DNA of 41,122 nt. Source: Nostoc sp. NMS2 (lineage in GTDB: Bacteria; Cyanobacteriota; Cyanobacteriia; Cyanobacteriales; Nostocaceae). This document shows, piece after piece, positions 26,741-36,058 of the stretch (the first letter of the stretch is position 1; the number at the start of each line of letters is the position of its first letter). Below the pieces are notes generated by a model that did no database searches, was not told the DNA's origin, and saw only the letters and a list, made by a program, of their open reading frames with translations. The DNA is taken from NCBI RefSeq assembly GCF_017115105.1, contig NZ_JABXKH010000030.1, forward strand, positions 1 through 41,122, in the 5' to 3' direction. The translations under genes were made by a program, and so were the position numbers.

Positions 26741-27487
26741 ATGTCTATTCCCAATGAACGCGAAAGTAAAAACACTGAAATTAAGCAAGAATCTTACACT
26801 GATACCAATGGTAATATTCACAATGACTTGACGCGAACTACAGAAACAGTCAAGAACAGCACAGCTAATCCCAACTCTTACACTAGCGGTTACGTACAAG
26901 GTCGAAATACTGAGCGTAGCTACCAGCAAGCTGATTTAACCGAGCGTGACAATGAGAATGCTAGTCGTGGTTTGCTGTTGGGTATTATTGTTACTTCTCT
27001 AGTTAGTTTGATTGTAGCTGGAGTTTGGTACTTCAACCAACGCAATAATGCGGTTGACACTACTGTGCCGGTCTTGGTTCCTGTACCGAGTAATAGTAGT
27101 CCAACTCCTCAACCACAAACGAAGATAATCGAAAAAATCAGAGAAGTACCTGTTCCTGTCCCTGTTCCACAACAAGTTACACCTCCATCTGCACCTCGCC
27201 AACCGGATATTAACATTACTATTCCACCCCAGCAGCCTGCGGCAGAAAAAGCACCTTCTGTAACTCAGCCAGCCCCGAAAGCAACACAAAGTCCGGCGAC
27301 GAGTCCAACTAGTAATACTCCTACTTCGCAGAACAAGAGCGGTACTTCTACTAATACCGTCACTCCAGGTACGAAGGGTGATACCTCTAAGACTACTCCA
27401 CCTCAAGGAGTAGACCAGTCAAATAGTACATCTAATAATGGTTCTTCTACCGCAGATGATGCTACTACTGGCGGTTCTGCTCAATAA
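26741..27487 (+). CDS. Single-pass membrane protein with proline- and Ser/Thr-rich C-terminal domain
   Basis: The N-terminal 75 residues are polar (ESYTDTNGNIHNDLTRTTE), followed by a helix GLLLGIIVTSLVSLIVAGVW (about 77-97) and then a low-complexity tail with VPVPVPVPQQVTPP and many Ser/Thr/Asn/Gln. The tail is most likely outside, in the periplasm. I chose ATG 26741; AAGGAG lies 14 bases upstream, a long spacing. An in-frame TTG at 26684 would add 19 residues. I do not recognise a defined family; cyanobacteria have similar tethering proteins. Role unknown. Confidence 0.75.
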   Translation: MSIPNERESKNTEIKQESYTDTNGNIHNDLTRTTETVKNSTANPNSYTSGYVQGRNTERSYQQADLTERDNENASRGLLLGIIVTSLVSLIVAGVWYFNQRNNAVDTTVPVLVPVPSNSSPTPQPQTKIIEKIREVPVPVPVPQQVTPPSAPRQPDINITIPPQQPAAEKAPSVTQPAPKATQSPATSPTSNTPTSQNKSGTSTNTVTPGTKGDTSKTTPPQGVDQSNSTSNNGSSTADDATTGGSAQ

Positions 27488-28021
27488 CGGCTTCTGAACT
27501 TCTAGCCCACTTGATAATGCTGGCATTAACACCAACATCTAACAAGTGGGAATATTCTTAAGAAAGATTTCTGAATTGTTGCGAAAAGTTAATGGTACTC
27601 AAGTTTGGTAAACGTATCTTGTGGCTAAACAAGCCCAATGTTAGATTAAGAGCAAGGTACAAACAGGTTAAAAGTTAACAAAAACTTTCAAGTTAGAGCC
27701 TGTGCCTCCTGCTCTAATATTCTTGCGATCGCTCTTTTGGTTGTGACATCCATTGAATGTGTTTTTCCTTAAGTTTAATAAGTTGTTTTGGAGGTTTAAA
27801 AACGCACTGCCAGAAAATGCCTGCCTAGTTGGAATGTTAGGATGTGCAATTCTGAGTATAGCGATCGCGAATACTGTCCACCTTAGTTTGAGTTAGTTAC
27901 TTCTGAATTCTCTAATCTTCAATAAACCGCCTCAAGCTGCTGATATTTTTATCCATCGTAGCTTCCGGCGGTTTATGCTTTGAGTGTCATTTAATTTAGA
28001 CTAATTACCAATGACCAATGA
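27488..28021. other. Intergenic region, convergent gene ends
   Basis: The region contains two HIP1 sites (near 27725 and 27862) and ends in ATGACTA-type heptamers running into the 3' end of the next gene. No gene recognised. A hairpin-like pair CCGCC/GGCGG occurs near 27925-27970. Confidence 0.5.
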
Positions 28022-28855
28022 CTAATGACTAACTAAGGTAATTACAGTCACTTCTGGCGGACAAAATAAACGTCCTGGTTTATAAGTTCCTAAACCTCGA
28101 TTGACATATAGTTGATTTTCTTGCACCTTGTGAAACCCTTGGGCCCACTCCCAATATCGCACGACTTTAGAACAGTCTCCTAGTAAAAATGTTACCCAAC
28201 ACCGTAATTTTTTGGGAATTCGTTTGAGTAGCTTTTTATAATGGAATACTAGAGGCCCAATGCCCGGAATTACGATGTGACCACCGTGAGTATGACCAGA
28301 TAATTGCAAATCTACACGCCATTGTTGCAGTATCTTGGCTGTATCTGGGTTATGGGATAAAACGATGCGGGGTGTAACGGAATCTAGTTGATTCATAACT
28401 GGTGCAGGGTAAAATTCCCGTGACCAATAATCAGCTAGTCCTACCAATGGTAATTCTTTTCCTAGTGGATAGGCGATTTCATTCCAAAGTACATGCACCC
28501 CAATGCTAGTTAAAGCCTGTGTAACTTCTGCTTTTGAATGACTGTAATAGATATCGTGATTACCCAGTACAGCGTAGATACCACAGCGACTTTGTAGATG
28601 TTTGAGTCGATGCACCAATTGGTGAATCGGTGTCGGATCATCAGTTACGTAGTCACCAGTTAATAGAATTAAATCCGGTTCAGCTTCGTTAGTAAGTGCG
28701 ATCGCTTTTTCTAGCATATCTTCCGACAGCCGTAAACCATCGTAGTGAAAATCTGACAACTGCACTAGCGTTGTACCTTGTAAAGATGCTGGAAGTTCCG
28801 CAATCTTAACCGTGATTTTATCTACTCTTAAATGTCCCGTAAACAACCAATGCAT
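28022..28855 (-). CDS. Metallophosphoesterase, copy 1 of a tandem pair
   Basis: Calcineurin-like phosphoesterase motifs in order: DFHYDGLRL (D-x-H), LLTGDYVTDD (GDxxxD), VLGNHDIYY (GNHD/E), VLSHNPDTA and LSGHTHGGHI (GHTH). These are the two-metal ligands. The 277-residue form from ATG 28855 matches the start of copy 2; the frame is open to 28876. It resembles YaeI-type phosphodiesterases with a membrane-associated N-terminal hydrophobic piece (HWLFTGHL). The stop codon lies in a GTCATTAG heptamer array, and copy 2 ends differently. Confidence 0.93.
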   Translation of the reverse strand: MHWLFTGHLRVDKITVKIAELPASLQGTTLVQLSDFHYDGLRLSEDMLEKAIALTNEAEPDLILLTGDYVTDDPTPIHQLVHRLKHLQSRCGIYAVLGNHDIYYSHSKAEVTQALTSIGVHVLWNEIAYPLGKELPLVGLADYWSREFYPAPVMNQLDSVTPRIVLSHNPDTAKILQQWRVDLQLSGHTHGGHIVIPGIGPLVFHYKKLLKRIPKKLRCWVTFLLGDCSKVVRYWEWAQGFHKVQENQLYVNRGLGTYKPGRLFCPPEVTVITLVSH

Positions 28856-29342
28856 AAGGCAACCGATACTCCTCATACCAGCGCTTACAGCTTACCAAAA
28901 TAAAAATGTAACTTGAGAAACTGCAATAATTTATGTCATCAGCTCCAAATATAGCGATCCGCTTTGATTATTGTTCGCGCAGCGTGGCGTAGCCATACTG
29001 ACTTGCGTAGGCTGGGAATAGGGAATAGGGAATAGGGAGTAGGAAATAAGCCTTTTTGATTGGTACTTAATTTGTTCAAAAATCAAATAGGAGTCCTATA
29101 TAATGCAATACAGTTCAGTTAAGCCTCTCTTTCTTCTCTCTGCGTTCTCTGCGTCTTGGCGGTTCGTTAAAAAATTGACTTTGGAACCAGAGTTTTAGCC
29201 TTAACCCAAGCGTATTGCTATATAATGAGCTAGTTAACTTAAATTCTCAAGATAAACCGAGAATACCTTGTCGTAATTTGCAGTGTTTATTCACCCTAAT
29301 ACTTACTGTGATTGCATTCTTCAATTTTGAAATTTGAATTAC
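28856..29342. other. Intergenic region between the metallophosphoesterase copies
   Basis: Contains the GGGAATA heptamer array (29014-29041) and pieces of common cyanobacterial repeats such as TCTCTGCGTTCTCTGCGTCT near 29136. No gene is seen. Confidence 0.55.
29014..29041. repeat. Heptamer array GGGAATA
   Basis: Three exact GGGAATA copies and one GGGAGTA, a short tandem repeat of filamentous cyanobacteria. Confidence 0.85.
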
Positions 29343-30173
29343 TTACCCACCTTCTAGGGTGATTATAGTAACTTCTGGGCGGCAAAATAAGCGTCCTGGG
29401 AGGTAAGTTCCTAAACCACGATTGACATATAGCTGATTTTTTCCTATTCGATGGAAACCCTGTGCCCATTCCCAATGGTTGACTACAGAAACATTTGCTT
29501 CTAAAAATGGCACTCGACGGCGCACTTTTAGGGGTATTTTTTTTGCAATCTTGCTGTAAACCAACGCCGCCGGGCCAAGTCCGGGAATCACGATTTGACC
29601 ACCGTGAGTATGACCAGATAATTGTAAATCAACTCGCCATGCTTGCAGTATCTCCGCAGTATCTGGGTTATGGGATAATACGATGCAGGGTGTGTCGGGG
29701 CTTAGTTGATTCATAACTGGTACAGGATTGAATTCCCGTGACCAACTATCCGCCAGTCCAACAAGTGGCAATTCTTTTCCTAGCGGATAGGCAATTTCGT
29801 TCCAAAGGACGTGAATTCCAATGCTAGTAAGGGCATCTGTAACTTCTGATTTTGCCTGTTTGTAATGTATATCATGATTGCCAAGAGACGCATATATACC
29901 ACTGCGACTTTGCAAATGTTTGAGTCGAAGTATCAGTTGGTGAATCGGTGTTGGATCGTCAGTTACGTAGTCACCAGTTAATAAAATTAAATCTGGTTTA
30001 GCTTCATTAGTAACTGCGATCGCTTTTTCTAGCATTTCTTCCGACAGCCGCAAACCATCGTAGTGAAAATCTGACAACTGCACCAGCTTCTTACCTTGTA
30101 ACGATGCAGGCAACCCTACAATCTTAACCGTCAATTCTTCTGTACTCAACGGCCCAGATAATAACCAATGCAT
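29343..30173 (-). CDS. Metallophosphoesterase, copy 2 of a tandem pair
   Basis: The 276-residue protein shares nearly all motifs with copy 1 (DFHYDGLRL, LTGDYVTDD, LGNHDIHY, SHNPDTAE, LSGHTHGGQIVIPGLGP) and is about three-quarters identical over the first 200 residues by eye. Divergence is concentrated in the segment after GHTHGG. Because it is the same family in the same orientation, it is a tandem duplication. It likely hydrolyses phosphoesters in or at the membrane; substrate unknown. Confidence 0.93.
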   Translation of the reverse strand: MHWLLSGPLSTEELTVKIVGLPASLQGKKLVQLSDFHYDGLRLSEEMLEKAIAVTNEAKPDLILLTGDYVTDDPTPIHQLILRLKHLQSRSGIYASLGNHDIHYKQAKSEVTDALTSIGIHVLWNEIAYPLGKELPLVGLADSWSREFNPVPVMNQLSPDTPCIVLSHNPDTAEILQAWRVDLQLSGHTHGGQIVIPGLGPAALVYSKIAKKIPLKVRRRVPFLEANVSVVNHWEWAQGFHRIGKNQLYVNRGLGTYLPGRLFCRPEVTIITLEGG

Positions 30174-30373
30174 AAGACGTTCAATAAACTCTAATCATAG
30201 CGCTTACAGCTTAACGAAACATCATCGTTTTGTGTGTAGCGACCAGTGCAACTTATTGAAAATTTCATGAAATCTGTAGATTTTAACGTATAATTCTCCA
30301 AAGGTAGTGATACCAAATAGGTAAATGATAAATTATTCGATACAGGCGAAAAGTTTAGGTAATTAAACCAAGT

Positions 30374-30405
30374 ATTAAATAAAAAAGCCTCTCTATTGAG
30401 AGGCT
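30374..30405 (-). terminator. Rho-independent terminator of the 1052-residue gene
   Basis: On the minus strand AGCCTCTC-aata-GAGAGGCT forms a perfect 8-bp stem followed by TTTTTTATTTA. It lies 22 bases past the stop of the gene at 30428. Confidence 0.88.
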
Positions 30406-30427
30406 AAACTATGAAATCCTAGCACAT

Positions 30428-33400
30428 TTAACCAAATAAGTCAAAACCTGATACAGCCAATGCGCCAGCTATAGCTGAAGCCGCCAAAGAAACAAAAGCT
30501 GTGTTAAATAACCACCAAGCTGCACCTGAGACGGCTTTTTTGGTTTCAACTGCTTGTTTTTGTGCTTGTTCTTTGATTGCATTGAGGCGTTTTTGAGTTT
30601 CTTGCTGGATGCGTTCGGCTCTTTGCAGTACAGTATCCCGTGTGTCTTCGATTTGGTCGATAATCTTATTAGCTTGCGCTTCGGAAATATCTTCACGCGA
30701 ACTGAGGACAGCAACTAGAGTATCACGGTCGAATTGACCAAGGCGATCGCGTAAAGCCTCAAAACCAGCTTGCGGATCGTCAAATACTTTAGCAAAATCC
30801 TGCTGGATACTTTCATAATTGAGTTCAGGACGCTCTAGTGAGTTGAGGTAGTTGCGAATATTCCCCAAAACCCCATCAAGTGCCGATTGCACCTTTTGCT
30901 GAATCTGCTGATATTGTTCAACAATCGAGTTCCGCACAGAATCGATTTGATCTACAATGCGGTTAGCTTCTTCTTCTGAAATATCCTCACGTTGAGACAA
31001 CAAAGCCACAACTGTAGAACGGTCAAATTTAGAAACACGCTCACCTAAAGAAGACACTCCAGCGCGGGGAGAAGACAGCAATAATTGCAAATCGCGTTTG
31101 ATACTATCCGGGTTAAGTTCGTCCTTATTGGTGTTACGCAGATAGTTTTCCAGATTCGCTTCAAACTCTTGCGCTTTTTGAGTAGCACGGTTTGCCAAGC
31201 GTTGCGGTGCTTTGACAATGTTATTGATGGCTTGTTGTGTTGAGTCAATAGTCCGATTGACTTGCTCCTCGCTCAAGTCTCCTCGTTGCGTCAGCAGCTT
31301 GACTAAAGTTTCCCTATCCACCTGTGAAAGGCGCTCTCTGAATGCATCAGCACCCTCTTTTGGATCAGCCAGTAACTTTTGCAAGTCTTGTTGAATACCT
31401 TCTGGGTTAAGTTCTTCCAGGTTGGTACTCCGCAGATATTCACTAATCGTAGTCGTAGTTTTTTCGTACTGCTGTTTTGCTGTCTCTGCGACTTTTTGCG
31501 GTGCTTGCAAAATATTATCCCGGACTGTTAGCAACTGGTCGATAGTTTGGTTTACCTGTTCCTCGCTCAAATCTTGCCGTTGACTAAGTAATTTAACTAA
31601 AGTATCACGGTCGAATTGTGATAATCTTCCTGTTAAAGCAGAAAGTCCTGCTTGCGGGTCTTCTAAGAGTGTTCCAAAATCACGCTTAATACCTTCAGGA
31701 TTAAGTTCTTCTTTGTTGGTATTCCGCAGATATTCTTCTACTCTTTGCCGCAACTCATCAGCTTTTGCTGTGGCTTGCTCTTGCAGTTCTTTTGCCTGAT
31801 TTAAAACATTATCACGAGTCCGCTCAAATTGACCAACAATATTATTAGCTTCATCATCGCTAATATCTTCACGGTCAGCCAATAGCTTAACTAAAGTATC
31901 GCGGTCAATTTCCGAAAATCGCTGACTCAAATCTTCAATACCAGCTTGGGGATCTTCCAGCAATTTGGTCAAGTCCCGCTCAATACCTTCTGGGTTAAGT
32001 TCTTCCTTCCCAGATGAACGCAGATAATCTTCTAGGCGGGTGCGAAGATTTTGCGATTTTTCTGTTGTATCTGCCTGCTTGACAGTTTCTAAAACTTCCG
32101 TGCGAATGCTTTCCATCTGCTCGGAAATCTCTTTGACTTTTGCTTCACTAATATCTCCCCGTTGCTTCAGCAAGTTAGCGAAATATTCTAAGTTTAATTC
32201 CTCCAATTGCCGTCTGACAGTTCCTGGGTTAGCATTCGGGTCAAAGATAACTTCTTTAAATTCATCTTTGATTGTGATGCGGTTAAAGTGCCAAGGGAAA
32301 GAACTTAGGATGTATTCTTCTATATCTGCCTTGACAGTATTATTCGGAAGTGCAGGTACTTTTTGAGCCACAGAACTACCAAGCTTACTTGCTTGCTGAG
32401 TTGCTTGGTCTTTAAGTTGTTGTAACTGTTGTGTAATTTTCTCGACATCTACTTCCTGAACTTTCCCCGACAACTGTTGTAGTTGTTGAGTAACTTTTTC
32501 TACATCTATTCCCGCAAAGTCTATCCGCTTCAACACCGCAGGTAAAGCCACACCTAAGCCGACTTCAATAGCTTGCTTAACTATTCCATTGCCTTGCTTA
32601 CCATTTCCACCCCCAACTGTCGCCAATTGCTGAATTTTTTCAGCTAATTTTTCAGGTTGCAACTCTTCTGGAGAGGCTTGTTTCAGTAAATTAATTACTT
32701 GGTCGGTGGGATTTGATCCTTTAACAACTTGGTTCCAAGCACCTTGCAACTGGTCGGCGATACCATTGATATCTCCTTTAGAAAAGTCTGTGCGAGAGCT
32801 AATTAAATCGATAAATGTTTGGCGATTGACATTTTTTAGGAGGTCGCTATCAGCAATAGATTGTAAGTCTCCTTCTTTGAGTAGCTTCTCAAATTGAGAG
32901 CGAATTTGTTTAGTATCGAGTTGGGGTAACTGTACAGCAGATAAAGAACTTTGTAATGTATTTTTGATACTATCAGAGTCAAAACCTGATGTAAGTTCTC
33001 GACGAACGGCGGCGGTGATTTCTTCAGCTGTAGAAACTATTTGATTTTTAGCAGCATTAGCACCCAAAGCGGCGCTTGCTGTACCCATGATTCCTTGCAT
33101 ACCACTAGTAACAGTACTAGCAACAGAACCAATTAAGGAGCCGACTGCACTTGAACCTAGCCATGCAATGACTGTGAAAAAAGTAGACCAGATGACTACA
33201 CCGATAATTGCTCCTAAAAGCGTACTCTCAATTAAACTGAGTTTCACTGCTAAAAAGGAAGCACCAAATAAGGCGATGGTTGCAGTAACAAGTATCCAAA
33301 GACCAGCAGCTGTTTCAACTTTGCGAATTGTACCACCCAAGCTTTCAGATTCATCAGAATTTGAGCTACCGCCTAAAGCTGAAATTCCTACAGCTACCGA

Positions 33401-33586
33401 GAAGTTTGTTAATAGTAATTGAAAGGCAAATGCCATCAATACACCAGCAAACAATGCAACGAAAAATTTCGGCCCAGAAAAAACAAGTGATGCTTGTTCT
33501 GGGGTTAAAATTTCACTATTTACTGGAATTTGTGCTATTCCTTGAAAACTACACATTTTCAATGCAGTTATTACAAAATCAGACAT
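30428..33586 (-). CDS. 1052-residue membrane protein with tandem helical repeats
   Basis: N-terminal hydrophobic helices span about 41-68, 93-115 and 122-155; a final pair lies in the last 30 residues (AAWWLFNTAFVSLAASAIAG). Between them are five clear copies of a repeat of about 97-99 residues, each with (E/N)YLR(N/S)TNKEELNPEGI, DPQAG and (F/Q)DRDTLVKLLSQREDISEE, and two older diverged copies before them. The first clear copy starts at about residue 513. Each repeat reads as a pair of helical hairpins. I know no function; similar cyanobacterial proteins are listed as membrane proteins. Start ATG 33586 follows GAGGAAAATACT. It is the last of a run of minus-strand genes in which several look stress-related. 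Confidence 0.85.
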   Translation of the reverse strand: MSDFVITALKMCSFQGIAQIPVNSEILTPEQASLVFSGPKFFVALFAGVLMAFAFQLLLTNFSVAVGISALGGSSNSDESESLGGTIRKVETAAGLWILVTATIALFGASFLAVKLSLIESTLLGAIIGVVIWSTFFTVIAWLGSSAVGSLIGSVASTVTSGMQGIMGTASAALGANAAKNQIVSTAEEITAAVRRELTSGFDSDSIKNTLQSSLSAVQLPQLDTKQIRSQFEKLLKEGDLQSIADSDLLKNVNRQTFIDLISSRTDFSKGDINGIADQLQGAWNQVVKGSNPTDQVINLLKQASPEELQPEKLAEKIQQLATVGGGNGKQGNGIVKQAIEVGLGVALPAVLKRIDFAGIDVEKVTQQLQQLSGKVQEVDVEKITQQLQQLKDQATQQASKLGSSVAQKVPALPNNTVKADIEEYILSSFPWHFNRITIKDEFKEVIFDPNANPGTVRRQLEELNLEYFANLLKQRGDISEAKVKEISEQMESIRTEVLETVKQADTTEKSQNLRTRLEDYLRSSGKEELNPEGIERDLTKLLEDPQAGIEDLSQRFSEIDRDTLVKLLADREDISDDEANNIVGQFERTRDNVLNQAKELQEQATAKADELRQRVEEYLRNTNKEELNPEGIKRDFGTLLEDPQAGLSALTGRLSQFDRDTLVKLLSQRQDLSEEQVNQTIDQLLTVRDNILQAPQKVAETAKQQYEKTTTTISEYLRSTNLEELNPEGIQQDLQKLLADPKEGADAFRERLSQVDRETLVKLLTQRGDLSEEQVNRTIDSTQQAINNIVKAPQRLANRATQKAQEFEANLENYLRNTNKDELNPDSIKRDLQLLLSSPRAGVSSLGERVSKFDRSTVVALLSQREDISEEEANRIVDQIDSVRNSIVEQYQQIQQKVQSALDGVLGNIRNYLNSLERPELNYESIQQDFAKVFDDPQAGFEALRDRLGQFDRDTLVAVLSSREDISEAQANKIIDQIEDTRDTVLQRAERIQQETQKRLNAIKEQAQKQAVETKKAVSGAAWWLFNTAFVSLAASAIAGALAVSGFDLFG

Positions 33587-33703
33587 AGTATTTTCCTCGC
33601 TTTGAGCTTTGTTTCCACTCTTTTTTCACAAGCTCTGGCATTCCTAATAAAAGTCGCTTTGGTGTTAAGTTTCTCTTAAAACTGGAATACAAAGAGACGA
33701 TCG

Positions 33704-33741
33704 GGACAATTCCCAAAAAGTCCTGCTTTAGGGAATTGTCC
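33704..33741. repeat. Hairpin between two stress-cluster genes
   Basis: GGACAATTCCC (33704-33714) and GGGAATTGTCC (33731-33741) form an 11-bp perfect stem with a 16-base loop. No T-tract follows; it may be an attenuator or an mRNA-stability element. Confidence 0.5.
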
Positions 33742-33789
33742 TTAATCTTTTGAGCATCCATCTCAGTAATGCATACTTAAAACGATCGC

Positions 33790-34311
33790 TTATTTATGAC
33801 CACCAAACCATTTAGCTGCGATCGCTCCTAAAGCTGCTCCTACCATTGGATTACTGAGAAACTTCAGAATAGCTGGCTGTTCAGCCATCACTTCTTGGAA
33901 GATATCAGGATGATTGTGATAAGCGAAGGATGCAATTTTGCTCAGATCATCTGCATTCACGTGGTTGGGGTTGTGGGTAGAAAGTCCCAAATCCCGCTCC
34001 AGATGGCGCTCGTCTAGATTTCTTTGCTTGAAGTGCTTAAAAAATGAGCGTGCAACATCATCACGTTCATTAGGCTTAATCTGAGCGATCGCTTTCTGCA
34101 ATTCTGGCTCCATCTGGCTGGGAGGAATGCGATCGTGGTTTAAAGACCGACCAAATAATTGACGACGTTCTTCATGTGATGAGCGTTGAGCAAAATCATC
34201 AAAGCTTTGGTAATCCTTGCTTGGGTCAGATGAAACATCATCTAAAGATTCTGTATTACCATGAGCTAAATCATTCATGATTTCGCGTTTATATTTGTCA
34301 CTGCTACTCAT
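33790..34311 (-). CDS. Cyanobacterial conserved hypothetical protein, 173 residues
   Basis: Acidic, polar N-terminus (MSSSDKYKREIMNDLAHGNT) and a central SHEERRQLFGRSLNHDRIPP, ending with a glycine/alanine-rich hydrophobic segment FLSNPMVGAALGAIAAKWFGG, which may touch the membrane. ATG 34311 has AGGAGA upstream. I recognise no defined family. It is placed between the large repeat membrane protein and a lipoprotein, all on the minus strand, and may share their regulation. Confidence 0.75.
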   Translation of the reverse strand: MSSSDKYKREIMNDLAHGNTESLDDVSSDPSKDYQSFDDFAQRSSHEERRQLFGRSLNHDRIPPSQMEPELQKAIAQIKPNERDDVARSFFKHFKQRNLDERHLERDLGLSTHNPNHVNADDLSKIASFAYHNHPDIFQEVMAEQPAILKFLSNPMVGAALGAIAAKWFGGHK

Positions 34312-34377
34312 TTGAATTGTCTCCTTTGCTATTTAAATCAACTGAATAAGCCATTGAATTTATGAGAATTGAGTAAT

Positions 34378-34809
34378 TTATTTATACTCAATCTCTTTTG
34401 ATTGCACATCATACTGACCCGTCAAAATCAGCTTTTTATCTGGTGCGTATACCAAAACTGTCAAGTCTTGATTGGGGAAATTTTTGTGAAAACCTTGGAC
34501 TAAGGATTTTGTTAACGATCGCACTTCTGTAGGGCGAACTTGAGGTGTAATCACGACACCTAACTTGTTGTTGTCACGGACATAAGCATCCTGGACAATG
34601 CCTTTTGCTGTACTAACAACCCAATTGCCAAAATCTTGACCTTGTACGCTGTTACCGCGTTCTAACAAGGCATAGTCTCCACTCCGGCTGATTCCAGGCG
34701 GTAATTGAGTTGGTTGTTTAGCTTGAACAGTACCACTACAGGCAGCTGTTGTTGTTAGTACTAATACCAAGACTAAAGCTGTTAAAAACTGACGAAACTG
34801 TTGAATCAT
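34378..34809 (-). CDS. Putative lipoprotein
   Basis: The N-terminus MIQQFRQFLTALVLVLVLTT with the lipobox TAAC (Cys24) predicts a lipid-anchored protein of 143 residues. The mature part has a small alpha/beta fold resembling sporulation YhcN/YlaJ lipoproteins (VVSTAKGIVQDAYVRDNNKL, then LVYAPDKKLILTGQYDV). That resemblance is by eye only. AGGAGG precedes the ATG at 34809 by 11 bases and an in-frame TTG (34815) by five; the start is one of these two. A 20-bp palindrome at 34848 lies in its leader. Confidence 0.8.
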   Translation of the reverse strand: MIQQFRQFLTALVLVLVLTTTAACSGTVQAKQPTQLPPGISRSGDYALLERGNSVQGQDFGNWVVSTAKGIVQDAYVRDNNKLGVVITPQVRPTEVRSLTKSLVQGFHKNFPNQDLTVLVYAPDKKLILTGQYDVQSKEIEYK

Positions 34810-34847
34810 TTTCAATTGAACCTCCTTATCTAAACTTAATAACGGAA

Positions 34848-34867
34848 TAATTACTAATTAGTAATTA
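34848..34867. promoter_or_regulatory. 20-bp perfect palindrome, candidate operator
   Basis: TAATTACTAATTAGTAATTA is a perfect palindrome 38 bases upstream of the lipoprotein start, with a good Shine-Dalgarno between. Such placement fits an operator. Its AT-rich nature means chance cannot be excluded. Confidence 0.35.
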
Positions 34868-35191
34868 ATGAAAAAATCAACTCAATTTATTGATGGAAAT
34901 AAAAAATATCAGTATCCGCTCAATAAATCGGGGCGAACTACCAGTTCAGGAACGAGTTTACGTCATTTGAGCCTTGTCACTGAGCGGTTACAAATATCAT
35001 TGCTTTTTCAAAGCAAGCGACTTCTGCGAAGACTATCAATGACTTTTTTGCAACATCAATCTACTTAAAGTATTTTGAGTAGAAGCAGGTAAAAAACCCG
35101 CTCCTACTAGCTCAAATTAATTAAAGAGAAAACTCTTAAGAGTTCCTTATTTCCTTTTCCCTTCTTTGATGAGCTTTGTAGTTTAAGTAGG

Positions 35192-36058
35192 TTAAGCGCG
35201 GTCAGTTTTCTTGACTATTGGAGTTCCATCAGTATCAACGTCCAATTCTTCGCGTCGAATGGTTTCTTGAACTTCAACGGTTTCTTTGTCTACAACTTTT
35301 TGCACTCTGATTTCTTCCCGTACAAAAGCTTCCTTCTGAACATCTGCAACTTCTTCATAAAGTTCCATGTGTGCTACTTCACCCTCACGGAAGTTAGCTG
35401 TCTCAGCAGACACAACTTTACCTGCATCTTTAGGAGTAACTCGCTCAATCACGATTCGCTCTTTTTCTACTGGAACACTAACTCTTGCAGTTTCAGTTTC
35501 AACGTGCTTACCAATCGCTACTTCTCCGGTTTTCCGACGCTGTTTGCTAGCAACCAGTCTTTCTCCGTAGAGTTTGAAGGTTTGGTCGTCGTGAGCACTG
35601 ACATCATATAGATCCGGCTCTTGTGCGTATGTGTAGTTGTTGCGATCGTAAACGGGAGCAGTAAGCGCAGATGTTGCATCCAGCGATGCTGAACTTTCTA
35701 CAGACGGTGTGCGATATTCTCCGCGCACCCGTTCTTCATAGTCGTAGTCAAGCGCTGTATGCTCATGATATTCAGGTAACTTTTCCGCTTGCTCTCTTGT
35801 CATACCAACAACATATACACGGTCTGCTGTAGAGTCAATACGCGATTTACCTATTGGTAGTAACACTTTCTTGCCAAAAATCCAAAAGCCTAAGTCAACA
35901 ATTAAATAGCGGAATTCTCCTTGCTCGTCTACTACAGCATCACTTACTGTACCAATTTTTTCATCAGTTCCCTGGACATAGATACCCATTCCTTTGATGT
36001 CTTTACCAATAGTATTATGATAGTCGGTATCAAACTCACTTATTTTTTGGAGTGGCAT
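35192..36058 (-). CDS. PRC-barrel and DUF2382 protein
   Basis: Residues about 20-95 form a PRC-barrel (GIYVQGTDEKIGTVSDAVVD and RYLIVDLGFWIFGKKVLLPI). Residues about 150-275 form a DUF2382 domain with ERLVASKQRRKTGEVAIGKH and VPVEKERIVIERV, plus the repeated EEVADVQKEAFVREEIRVQK. DUF2382 (YsnF/AvaK-like) proteins are linked to stress and, in Nostocales, to akinete (resting-cell) markers, as I recall. The protein is cytosolic, highly charged and 288 residues long. It heads the minus-strand run of genes down to 30428. Confidence 0.9.
   Translation of the reverse strand: MPLQKISEFDTDYHNTIGKDIKGMGIYVQGTDEKIGTVSDAVVDEQGEFRYLIVDLGFWIFGKKVLLPIGKSRIDSTADRVYVVGMTREQAEKLPEYHEHTALDYDYEERVRGEYRTPSVESSASLDATSALTAPVYDRNNYTYAQEPDLYDVSAHDDQTFKLYGERLVASKQRRKTGEVAIGKHVETETARVSVPVEKERIVIERVTPKDAGKVVSAETANFREGEVAHMELYEEVADVQKEAFVREEIRVQKVVDKETVEVQETIRREELDVDTDGTPIVKKTDRA

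Noticed and set aside
34868..35068. 66-codon frame beginning ATG AAA AAA
   Set aside because: No ribosome site, no recognised similarity, unusual composition. The start abuts an AT palindrome. It is probably a chance frame.
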